A DNA stretch of 25,844 bases from Deltaproteobacteria bacterium (GTDB lineage Bacteria > Myxococcota_A > UBA796 > UBA2385), in assembly GCA_947462115.1 (NCBI GenBank), contig CANHON010000009.1, positions 1 through 25,844 of the forward strand, read 5' to 3'. Positions within the stretch are counted from its first letter, which is position 1. Each line of letters begins with the position of its first letter. The position numbers and the translations under genes are program-made. The notes beneath the pieces are model-generated. The model had not been told where the DNA came from, did not search any database, and saw only the letters and a program-made list of their open reading frames with translations. Positions 17,013 through 23,638 of this stretch are shown here, in pieces.

Positions 17013-17957
17013 TCAGTCGAAGAGGCGGCTGACCGAGTCGTGGTGGTGGATGGCCCGGATGGCGTCCGCGAACAGGTCGGCGACGCTCACGCTGCGGATC
17101 TTCGCGGCGGACTGCGTCGCTGTGTTGGCCGGGATGGAGTCCGTGACGATGACGCTTTTGAGCACGCTCTCGCTGATTCGGCCGGCCGCGGGCCCCGAGA
17201 GCACGCCGTGGGTCGCAGCGGCGTGGACCTCGGTCGCGCCCGCTTGGTGCACCGCTTGGGCGGCTTTGGTCAGGGTGCCGGCGGTGTCGATCATGTCGTC
17301 GACCAAGATGGCGGTGCGCCCCTTGACGTCGCCGATGATGTGCATGATCTCGGCCTCATTCGGGCCGGGACGACGCTTGTCGATGATGGCCAAGCCGCAG
17401 CCGAGGCGCTTGGCGAAGGAGCGCGCGCGCTCCACGCCGCCTGCGTCGGGCGACACGACGACGGCGTTCTCCGTCGGCATGGTCCGGCTGATCGTGTCGC
17501 ACAGCAGCGTATTGGAGAAGAGGTTGTCCACCGGGATGTCGAAGAAGCCCTGGATTTGACCCGCGTGGAGCTCCATCGTCAGGATCCGGTCCATGCCCGA
17601 GGCGCTCAGCAGGTCGGCCACCAGCTTGGCGGTGATCGGCACCCGGGGGCGCGCCTTTCGGTCCTGGCGCGCGTAGCCATAGTACGGGATGACGGCCGTG
17701 ATCCGGCCGGCGGACGCCCGCTTGCAGGCGTCCCCCATGATGAGCAGCTCCATCAGGTGGTCGTTCGCCGGCGCGCTCGTCGACTGGATCAGGAAGACGT
17801 CCCGACCCCGCACGTTGTCACCGATCTCGACGTTGATCTCGCCGTCGCTGAACCGGCCGACCTTCGCAGGGCCGACCTGCGTCCGGAGCCGCTCCGCGAT
17901 TCGGCGCGCGAGCTCCGGGTTTGAATTGCCGGAGAAGAGCTTGATATCGCTGGACAT
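17013..17957 (-). CDS. prs: Ribose-phosphate pyrophosphokinase (PRPP synthetase)
   Basis: Prs makes PRPP from ribose 5-phosphate and ATP for purine, pyrimidine, His, Trp and NAD synthesis. From ATG 17957 the protein has 314 residues, the class I length. Motifs are FSDGEINVEI (36-45), YYGYARQDRK (92-101), ELHAGQIQGFFDIPVDNL from 129 with the metal-binding His131, and the PRPP loop VDDMIDTAGT (219-228). A frame opens at 18086 but runs into the tRNA; ATG 17957 gives the normal start MSSDIKLFSG. It lies 90 nt downstream of tRNA-Gln on the same strand and may be transcribed with it. Confidence 0.97.
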   Translation of the reverse strand: MSSDIKLFSGNSNPELARRIAERLRTQVGPAKVGRFSDGEINVEIGDNVRGRDVFLIQSTSAPANDHLMELLIMGDACKRASAGRITAVIPYYGYARQDRKARPRVPITAKLVADLLSASGMDRILTMELHAGQIQGFFDIPVDNLFSNTLLCDTISRTMPTENAVVVSPDAGGVERARSFAKRLGCGLAIIDKRRPGPNEAEIMHIIGDVKGRTAILVDDMIDTAGTLTKAAQAVHQAGATEVHAAATHGVLSGPAAGRISESVLKSVIVTDSIPANTATQSAAKIRSVSVADLFADAIRAIHHHDSVSRLFD

Positions 17958-18047
17958 CGGCGACCCCGCTGAGAGCGCCTGGGCGCTGGTGTGAGGTGGA
18001 CCTGCGCGGCGATCTGCCCTCAATCCGAGCGTCAGGAGGGTGGGGAG

Positions 18048-18119
18048 TTGGGGCGGCAGGGCTCGAACCTGCAACGTCGGAGTCAAAGTCCGATGACTTG
18101 CCGATTAGTCGACGCCCCA
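18048..18119 (-). tRNA. tRNA-Gln (anticodon UUG)
   Basis: Read on the minus strand, the acceptor stem TGGGGCG (18119-18113) pairs fully with CGCCCCA (18055-18049), with discriminator A. The D arm GACT...AGTC, the 5-bp anticodon stem TCGGA/TCCGA with loop CTTTGAC, and the T arm GCAGG-TTCGAGC-CCTGC are all present. The anticodon TTG reads Gln codons. The CCA end is not encoded. The variable loop has four bases and the total is 72 nt. Placement just before prs fits the conserved tRNA-Gln-prs-rplY-pth order of deltaproteobacteria. Confidence 0.96.
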
Positions 18120-18288
18120 ATGGAGACCCACGCACCCGATCACGCGGAGAACAAGCTGCGGCAGGTCAAAGACCACCGCAATGGCTCGCGTGCGCTTGGT
18201 TTTCAACGGTGCGAGGCTGCCCTCGCTCCGGGAGGGTATGAGGCCGGCTGGCCCGCCGCAAGCCGGAGCTGCGGCCGTCACGGAGCCG

Positions 18289-19881
18289 TCACGGTGTCGG
18301 CGTGGCGGGCCCGGCCGAGCAGCAGCGGTAGAACAGCTCCGCGTCGGAAGGCTCCGCTGGCCGAACGTTCAGGCAGGCTTCGCCCCGCTCGGCGACGTGG
18401 GGTGCGTCGCCCCCAGGTCCCCTCACCCACTCGGGCGCGCCGCCCAAATCGAACAGCCCAGCGGCCCCGGTGCAGCCTGGGGTGCCCGGCGGCGACCGCG
18501 GCGGACAGGCGGCCGGCAGCCGGAACCGGAAGGCGGGGTCGCGCCGCGGCGACAATCCCGGGGCCGCGCCAGAGCAGAGGGCCTGCAGCGCGCCGCCCTC
18601 GCACAGCGTAGCGCCCTCTTTTGAACAGTCCTCCGCGGCAGCGGCGATGGTCGAGGGGCCGCGGCGCTGGGCCGCTCGGTCCGCGGGGGCCGGCGTTGGC
18701 GGCCCGCGGAGCTCGAGCGCGCGGACGGTCGGTCGGAGGGTATCGCCGCCCTGGTGTGCGGCCAAAAGGCCGTCAATCAGGCCGATCACTTCGCCGGGCG
18801 GCGGGGGCGCCCCCGTCCAGGCGAAGCCCTCCACGTCGAGCCAGGGCACGCCGTTCCGCTTCATCACCCGCACCGACGCAGCTGCGCGGTCAGCGGCGAT
18901 CCCGGCCCGCTTTGACTCGACACAGTCGGCGAAGGTGGCCCCGTCGAGCCCGAGCGCGTCTGCGAGCGAGGCCGTCGTCTGGGCGGTCCAGCCCGTGTTT
19001 TGCGCGCGAAGATCCAGCAGATCCCATCCCCGGCCGAGGGCGGACGCGCAGGCGTGTTGGCGGGCAGAGGCGCAGTCCGCACCCTCGGCGCAGCCGGCGG
19101 CCGGGGCGGCCTTGACCACGAAGCGGGCCCGGTCCCGGCGGCTGTGCTGCAGCAGGTCGATGAGGTCGAGCCACGCAGGCGCATCGTCAGCGTCGAGATC
19201 GACGATCAGCACGACGTTGACCAACGCCTTCGGGGGTCCGATGGCCGCGTCCCCGTCGTCCACCGGCGCGGGTCGGCTCCGCTCCGGGAGGCGGAGGGCC
19301 TCCTCCGTGGGCGTCCAGTCGATCGTCAGCGGGGCCATCGGCGCCTGGGCCAGCGCCCGGCCGTCGGTGAAGATGAGGCTGTCGGGGAGCGAATTCGTGG
19401 CCTGTCGGGTGAACCAGCCCCGGCTGATGTGGCCGAGCTCGACCACCAAGCAGAGCGCGGTCAGCGCGGCCGTGACGCTGCCGACAATGGCGAGCCCGCC
19501 CGCACCTTCGCGGAGCCCGCGCCACCCCGCGCTGATGACGGTGGCCGCGCCCGCGAGCGCGACCCCCACCGCTGCGGCCTCGGGCGGCTTGGACGCGCCG
19601 CTGATCACCCAAGGGACCACGCCGAGGGCCGAGACGGCGGCGGCGATGAGCGCGATCGGCCAGCCCAACCGGCCGGGACCGAGGAGGGCGGCGACCGCCG
19701 CGACCGATGCACCTGGGAGGACCCACCATGGCCCCGGCACGCCGAGCAGCGGCAGCGGGACGTCGATCTCGGCGATGTCTCGCCAGCCCGTGGGCGCGGC
19801 GACGACCGCGGCGCAGACGATCAGCAGGGCGCCGATGCGGCCCAGGGTCTCGTTCGGCGCCGGGGGTGCTGCAGGCTGCAT
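18289..19881 (-). CDS. Polytopic membrane protein with cysteine-less DsbA-like and FGE-like domains
   Basis: The product has 530 residues from ATG 19881 (GAGGGA 6 nt upstream). About five membrane helices span 14-148. Residues 221-375 follow a DsbA/Thioredoxin_4 fold: NVVLIVDLDADDAPAW where FxDFxCPxC should be, then a helical insert with four Cys (264-278), LADALGLDGATFADCVES (306-323), then GVPWLDVEGFAWTGAPP (344-360) with the cis-Pro loop. The redox CxxC is absent. Residues 415-523 resemble a shortened formylglycine-generating-enzyme (SUMF1) domain: DCSKEGATLCEGGALQALCSG (like CxxxGxRLCTExEWExAC), GLFDLGGAPEWV (like GVYDMxGNVWEW), and the end FYRCC. Catalysis by either module looks unlikely; a binding role in the periplasm is more plausible. 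It lies upstream of tRNA-Gln on the same strand. The SUMF1 resemblance is my motif reading. Confidence 0.78.
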   Translation of the reverse strand: MQPAAPPAPNETLGRIGALLIVCAAVVAAPTGWRDIAEIDVPLPLLGVPGPWWVLPGASVAAVAALLGPGRLGWPIALIAAAVSALGVVPWVISGASKPPEAAAVGVALAGAATVISAGWRGLREGAGGLAIVGSVTAALTALCLVVELGHISRGWFTRQATNSLPDSLIFTDGRALAQAPMAPLTIDWTPTEEALRLPERSRPAPVDDGDAAIGPPKALVNVVLIVDLDADDAPAWLDLIDLLQHSRRDRARFVVKAAPAAGCAEGADCASARQHACASALGRGWDLLDLRAQNTGWTAQTTASLADALGLDGATFADCVESKRAGIAADRAAASVRVMKRNGVPWLDVEGFAWTGAPPPPGEVIGLIDGLLAAHQGGDTLRPTVRALELRGPPTPAPADRAAQRRGPSTIAAAAEDCSKEGATLCEGGALQALCSGAAPGLSPRRDPAFRFRLPAACPPRSPPGTPGCTGAAGLFDLGGAPEWVRGPGGDAPHVAERGEACLNVRPAEPSDAELFYRCCSAGPATPTP

Positions 19882-19990
19882 CGCTGGTCCCTCATCCCCC
19901 GCGGCGTAGCCCGGCGCGGACCGCCCTGCCCAGCGGGCCGGCGGCACCCCGGGACCCCTGTCGGCTCATCTGCCTTGGATGGCGACCTCA

Positions 19991-20100
19991 GGGGCGTTTT
20001 GACTTGCTATACGCTTTTGTTGGAGGAGTTACAACGGGTTTGTTTGATGGGCCCGATGGCCGACAAGATTGTCTAATCGTTGAAATTGAGTCAGTATGGA
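19991..20100 (+). promoter_or_regulatory. AT-richer promoter region for the PEBP-like/UvrA-like pair
   Basis: Base composition drops sharply from the surrounding GC. An extended -10, TG-C-TATACG (20005-20013), is followed by an SD-like GGAGGAG (20022-20028) that has no good start near it, and by a short palindrome GACAA-GA-TTGTC (20062-20073). A TCTAAT (20072-20077) is a second -10 candidate without a -35. It lies between divergent genes. Confidence 0.4.
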
Positions 20101-20160
20101 GCTTGCCTTCGACGAGCTCCGCGGTGCGCTCGACCGCCCGCTCGCGCTATGCTGCCGGGG

Positions 20161-20745
20161 ATGCTGCGCGCTCGCCCCTCCCCTGCCCACTGGGGCCGCT
20201 CCCCTGCTGCTGGGGCGGCGGGGATGGCGCTGCTCGCCCTCGCCTGCGCGGAGTCTCCCGCGCCCCGTCCGGATGCGGTCGGCGCGCCCCCCACCTTCGC
20301 CGCGGGCATCGGCGGCGGTGGCTCTGCGCTCCCGGCCGCCGCGACCTGCGTGGGCGCTGGCCTGTCGCCGGCGGTCTGGTGGTCCGGCTTGCCGGAGGAC
20401 ACCGCTGATCTGTTGCTGGTGCTCCGCTCCAGCGCCGGTGCGCTGCACTGGGCGGCGTGGTCGCTTCGGCCGGCCGACGGGGGGCTCCCGGCGGGGATCC
20501 CGTCCACCCAGGCCCCGCCCTTGCAGGGCCGAAACGCCGGGGGTGTCATCGGGTGGCTGCCCCCTTGTTCGCCGCCCGCCGCTCCCGACGAGCGGCTGCA
20601 AGGCCTCGTTTATGCCCTGTCGGAGCCCCTCCTCGCGCCCCCCACCGCGGAGCTCGACGCCTTGCTGGAGCGGGCCGCGCCGCTGACCATCGGCGTCGCC
20701 CGGTTTGAGCTCCGGGCCTTCGACGAAGGACTGCCCCATGAGTGA
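20161..20745 (+). CDS. PEBP-like (YbhB/RKIP fold) predicted lipoprotein
   Basis: The product has 194 residues from ATG 20161. A hydrophobic stretch ends in LLALAC (Cys29), a loose lipobox, so it is probably a lipoprotein. The mature part follows the phosphatidylethanolamine-binding-protein fold in order: GAGLSPAVWWSGLPEDT (66-81), LHWAAWSL (95-102), PPLQGRNAGGVIGWLPPCSPP (119-139), LQGLVYALSEPL (147-158), and a final GVARFEL. The anion-site motif DPDxP is replaced by RSSAG, and the usual His of the HxYxF stretch is Glu, while HW and GxxPPCxPP remain. Ligand binding may be altered. The start is uncertain: ATG 20149 and 20224 are in frame and none has a clear SD. The last 8 nt overlap the UvrA-like gene. 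Confidence 0.75.
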   Translation: MLRARPSPAHWGRSPAAGAAGMALLALACAESPAPRPDAVGAPPTFAAGIGGGGSALPAAATCVGAGLSPAVWWSGLPEDTADLLLVLRSSAGALHWAAWSLRPADGGLPAGIPSTQAPPLQGRNAGGVIGWLPPCSPPAAPDERLQGLVYALSEPLLAPPTAELDALLERAAPLTIGVARFELRAFDEGLPHE

Positions 20746-23077
20746 GCTTCCGGGCGCACTGTCGTTGCGTGGGGTCCGGACCAACCGGCTGGTGGGCGAG
20801 GCCGGGTCTGGGGTGGATCTGGACCTCCCGCTGGATCGGCTCGTGGTGATGACGGGCGTCTCGGGCTCCGGCAAGTCCTCGCTCGCGCTCGACACCATCG
20901 CCGCGGAGAGCCGGCGACGCATGTTGGAGGCGCTGGGCAACCGGCGGACCGCCCGCCTCGCCCGCCCGCCGGCCACCCTCATCACCGGCCTGCCACCCGT
21001 GCGGAGCGTTCCGGCCGAGCTTCGCCCCCGCGCCGACGACCGGGTGTGCACAAGCACGGAGCTCTCGCACCTGCTGTGCGCCCTGGCGCTGACCTGGGGG
21101 GAGCGGGTCTGCCCGGTGACCGGGGAGGCGCTGCTGGCCGGTGGACGGGAGCCGCTGGTTCAACGGGTGCTTGAGCTGCCGGAAGAAACCGTCGTTCTGT
21201 TCTGCGCGCCGGTCGCGATGCCCACCGACGGCGGCCAGGCCCTGCTCGCCGAGCTGTTGCTTCAGGGCGTGCTGCGCGTGCGGTTCGCCGGCGAGACCCA
21301 CCGGGTCGACGCGCTGAGCCGGCTGCCAAACAAGGGAGAGCTGCTGCTGGTCCTCGACCGGCTCCGGGTTCGCGCCGATCGGGTGGACCGGCTCCGCGAG
21401 GCGGCGGAGCAGGCGCTGCGCGCTGGGGCCGGTCGCGCGACCGTGGTCGTGGAAGAGCTGGGCTTGGTGCTGCAGTCCGCAGAGCTCCCCTTCAGCGCCG
21501 CGCTGGGCCGGGCCTTGGCGCCGGTGCGGATCGAAGGCTTGGACCCTGCCCACGGCGGCCTGTGCGGCGACTGCGCCGGCGCGGGCTGCGCGGCCTGCGG
21601 GGGGTCCGGCTGCGGCGAGGGTCCGCGGAGCGTGCGCCTCGGTGGAGACACCCTCGCGGCGCTCCTTCAGCGCGACATCGCCGGGCTCGCCGCATGCTGG
21701 ATGGGTGCGGGGAGGGGCGCGGGGAGGGGCGCGGGGAGCAGCGCGGGCATCCTCGATGACGGTCCCCTCGCCCGCCGCTTTCAGGCCCTGCTGGAGCTCC
21801 ATCTGGAGCTCGATCTGGGCGCCCTCCCGCTGCTGCGCCCGGCCTCGGCGCTGGCCAGCAGCGAGTGGTCTCGCCTGCTCCTGGTCGAGGCCCTCACCGA
21901 TCTGACGCCCGGGACGCTGCTCGTGCTCGACGAGCCCGGCGCTCGGCTCGACGCGGCGCAGGGCCGGCGGCTGGCGGCGGTGCTGCAGCGGACGGTGCTC
22001 GCCGGGGTTGGCGTGATGTGCGTCGATCACAACGAGCAGGTGCGCGCCGCCGCGGCGCTGGAGGTGGGGTTTGGGCCCGGCGCCGGCGCACAGGGCGGCC
22101 GGGTCGTTTACCTCGGTCCGCCCCGCCCGCCTTCGGTGGTGCCGCTGCCGTCGCCGATCGGCCTCGCCCCCAATGCGCCGATGCTGAAGCTGTCGGCGCC
22201 CGCGCTCGGGCCGCTCGGGCCGACGCTGCTGCGCCTCCCCATCGGTCGGTGGACCGCGATCGTCGGCGAAAACGGCGCCGGGAAGTCCACCTTGGTCCGG
22301 GATGTCCTCGGCGGCGCGCTGCGGGGCGCCGGCCTCGGCACGGTCGAGGGGCCGGAGCTGCAGCCCTGGTTCGTGGGGGATCGGCGGCCCCCCGGCGGTC
22401 CCCGGAGCGTGGTCGCGACAGCGCTGGGCGTGTGGTCAGCGGTGCGCGCCGCCCTCGCGGCCACCCGGGAGGCCCGCGCCCTCGGCTGGAGCGCCCAGCG
22501 GTTCAGCTTCAACGGCGAAGGCGGCCGGTGCGCCGACTGCCAAGGATCGGGGGTGGTGCAGGACGATCTCGGCGCATTGGGTGCGCCCCTCCGGGCCTGT
22601 GCGGCCTGCGGCGGGGGGCGGTTTGGCCCCGAGATCAAACAGGTACGCTGGCGCGGCTATGCCGCAGACGAGCTGCTGGGCCTCGAGCTCTCCGAGGCCC
22701 TCCCGTTGTTCGCCGCGAACCCCCAGGTCGGCCCGGCGCTGCGGGCCGCCGGCCTCGTCGGGCTCGGCTACCTCACCCTCGGGCAGCGCTCCGACAGCCT
22801 GTCTGGGGGCGAAGCGCAGCGGCTCGCGCTGGCCGCCAGCCTCGCCAACGCCGAGCGCACCGGTCGGGCGCGGGAAGGCATCTTGGTGCTCGACTCGCCC
22901 AGCGCCGGCCTGCACGAAGCGGACGCGGCCAGCTTGGCGCGCGCCCTCGATGGGCTGCGGTCCGCCGGCCTGACCATCGTGGTGGCCGACCTGCACGCCG
23001 CTTTTGTTCAGCCCGCGGACCTCGTCATCGAGCTCTCAGGCGGCCGGGCCCGCCCCCGCGGCGAGGGCCTCGGCTAG
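20738..23077 (+). CDS. UvrA-like tandem ABC ATPase (short paralogue)
   Basis: The product has 779 residues, against about 940 for UvrA. ATPase half 1 has Walker A GVSGSGKSS (40-48), a reduced zinc module with Cys 276, 279, 284, 287 and 292, a broken signature LASSE (372-376), and Walker B LLVLDEP (394-400) with VDH (429-431). Half 2 has GENGAGKST (510-518), the UvrA zinc finger CxxC...CxxC (598-624) after RFSFN, an intact signature LSGGEAQR (688-695), and Walker B LVLDSPSAGLH where the catalytic Glu is Ser720. Its H-loop His is replaced by Leu752. The half 1 insertion that holds the UvrB- and DNA-binding parts is shortened and diverged. AAGGA sits 7 nt before ATG 20738. A role in DNA repair, or in drug or antibiotic tolerance as for UvrA2-type proteins, is possible but unproven; it is not the housekeeping UvrA. 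Confidence 0.88.
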   Translation: MSELPGALSLRGVRTNRLVGEAGSGVDLDLPLDRLVVMTGVSGSGKSSLALDTIAAESRRRMLEALGNRRTARLARPPATLITGLPPVRSVPAELRPRADDRVCTSTELSHLLCALALTWGERVCPVTGEALLAGGREPLVQRVLELPEETVVLFCAPVAMPTDGGQALLAELLLQGVLRVRFAGETHRVDALSRLPNKGELLLVLDRLRVRADRVDRLREAAEQALRAGAGRATVVVEELGLVLQSAELPFSAALGRALAPVRIEGLDPAHGGLCGDCAGAGCAACGGSGCGEGPRSVRLGGDTLAALLQRDIAGLAACWMGAGRGAGRGAGSSAGILDDGPLARRFQALLELHLELDLGALPLLRPASALASSEWSRLLLVEALTDLTPGTLLVLDEPGARLDAAQGRRLAAVLQRTVLAGVGVMCVDHNEQVRAAAALEVGFGPGAGAQGGRVVYLGPPRPPSVVPLPSPIGLAPNAPMLKLSAPALGPLGPTLLRLPIGRWTAIVGENGAGKSTLVRDVLGGALRGAGLGTVEGPELQPWFVGDRRPPGGPRSVVATALGVWSAVRAALAATREARALGWSAQRFSFNGEGGRCADCQGSGVVQDDLGALGAPLRACAACGGGRFGPEIKQVRWRGYAADELLGLELSEALPLFAANPQVGPALRAAGLVGLGYLTLGQRSDSLSGGEAQRLALAASLANAERTGRAREGILVLDSPSAGLHEADAASLARALDGLRSAGLTIVVADLHAAFVQPADLVIELSGGRARPRGEGLG
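21709..21744 (+). repeat. 12-bp tandem repeat, three copies, inside the UvrA-like gene
   Basis: GGGGAGGGGCGC occurs at 21709-21720 and 21721-21732, with a variant at 21733-21744. In frame it codes a Gly/Ala/Arg linker at about residues 323-336 between the zinc module and the signature region. The 12-bp unit keeps the frame, so copy number may vary between strains. Confidence 0.8.
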
Positions 23078-23512
23078 CTCGCCGCTGGCGTGCATCTGCT
23101 GGAGGATATCGCTCCCGCCGATGAACTCGCCGTCGATGAAGATCTGGGGGATGGTCGGCCACTGCGCGTAGTCTTTGACGGCCTGGCGGATGTCGGGGTC
23201 GCTGAGCACGTCCACGTGCGTGAGCGGCACGTTGTAGCTGCGCAAGATCCCGGCGGCGTTGGCCGAGAAGCCACACTGCGGCTGGCTGGGGCTGCCCTTC
23301 ATGAACAGGACGAGCCGGTTGCCTTTGACGAGCTGCTCGACGTAGGCGTCGGCGCTGAGGCCGCCCCGGGGCGCCTCGGCCGGCGGCGCGGCGGGCGTGG
23401 GGATGGGGCGCGGCGCCGCGCTCGTCGTCGGTGCGGCGGGCGCAGGCTGGCCGCGGTTGCCGCCCAAGCCGACGATCGGGAGGGCGCGCTTGATCCGGTC
23501 TCGAATTCCCAT
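23036..23512 (-). CDS. Monothiol glutaredoxin (CGFS type, Grx4/GrxD family)
   Basis: CGFS glutaredoxins bind and pass on 2Fe-2S clusters with glutathione. The 158 residues include the complete domain from about 52: LVLFMKGSPSQPQCGFS with Cys80, WPTIPQIFIDGEFIGGSDI with the TIP cis-Pro and GGSD glutathione-binding motif, and a final helix. An N-terminal extension of about 50 residues starts MGIRDRIKRALPIVG, an amphipathic helix, then a Pro/Ala-rich linker; typical single-domain GrxD lacks this. ATG 23512 has AGGAG 6 nt upstream; a frame from 23545 is less likely. The 3' end overlaps the UvrA-like gene by 42 nt tail to tail. Confidence 0.94.
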   Translation of the reverse strand: MGIRDRIKRALPIVGLGGNRGQPAPAAPTTSAAPRPIPTPAAPPAEAPRGGLSADAYVEQLVKGNRLVLFMKGSPSQPQCGFSANAAGILRSYNVPLTHVDVLSDPDIRQAVKDYAQWPTIPQIFIDGEFIGGSDILQQMHASGELAEALAAGAGPAA

Positions 23513-23525
23513 GGTGAGCTCCTGT

Positions 23526-23638
23526 GGGCCGAGCGAGTTGCGCACGTTGCTGGCGACTCGGCGCTATTCGACGGGCTAACGCGGGCCCGTGCGGAGCCAA
23601 GCCCGCTGGGGCCGAGCGAGCGGTCGCCGGGGCCGAGC
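23526..23638. repeat. Direct repeats GGGCCGAGC between the glutaredoxin and S41 genes
   Basis: GGGCCGAGCGAG occurs at 23526-23537 and 23609-23620, and its first nine bases again at 23630-23638. All three lie in the 126-bp gap. They might bind a regulator of the glutaredoxin gene, but no promoter hexamers are evident. Confidence 0.55.

Noticed and set aside
18120..18288. Promoter for tRNA-Gln from a TTGACC (18164-18169) or TTGAAA (18201-18206) on the minus strand
   Set aside because: Neither has an acceptable -10 at 16-18 bp; the expected hexamers read CGCGTG and CATTGC.
20047..20076. Nine-codon reading frame after a GGAGGAG
   Set aside because: The SD-like sequence is 18 nt from the ATG, too far for initiation, and there is no independent support for translation.
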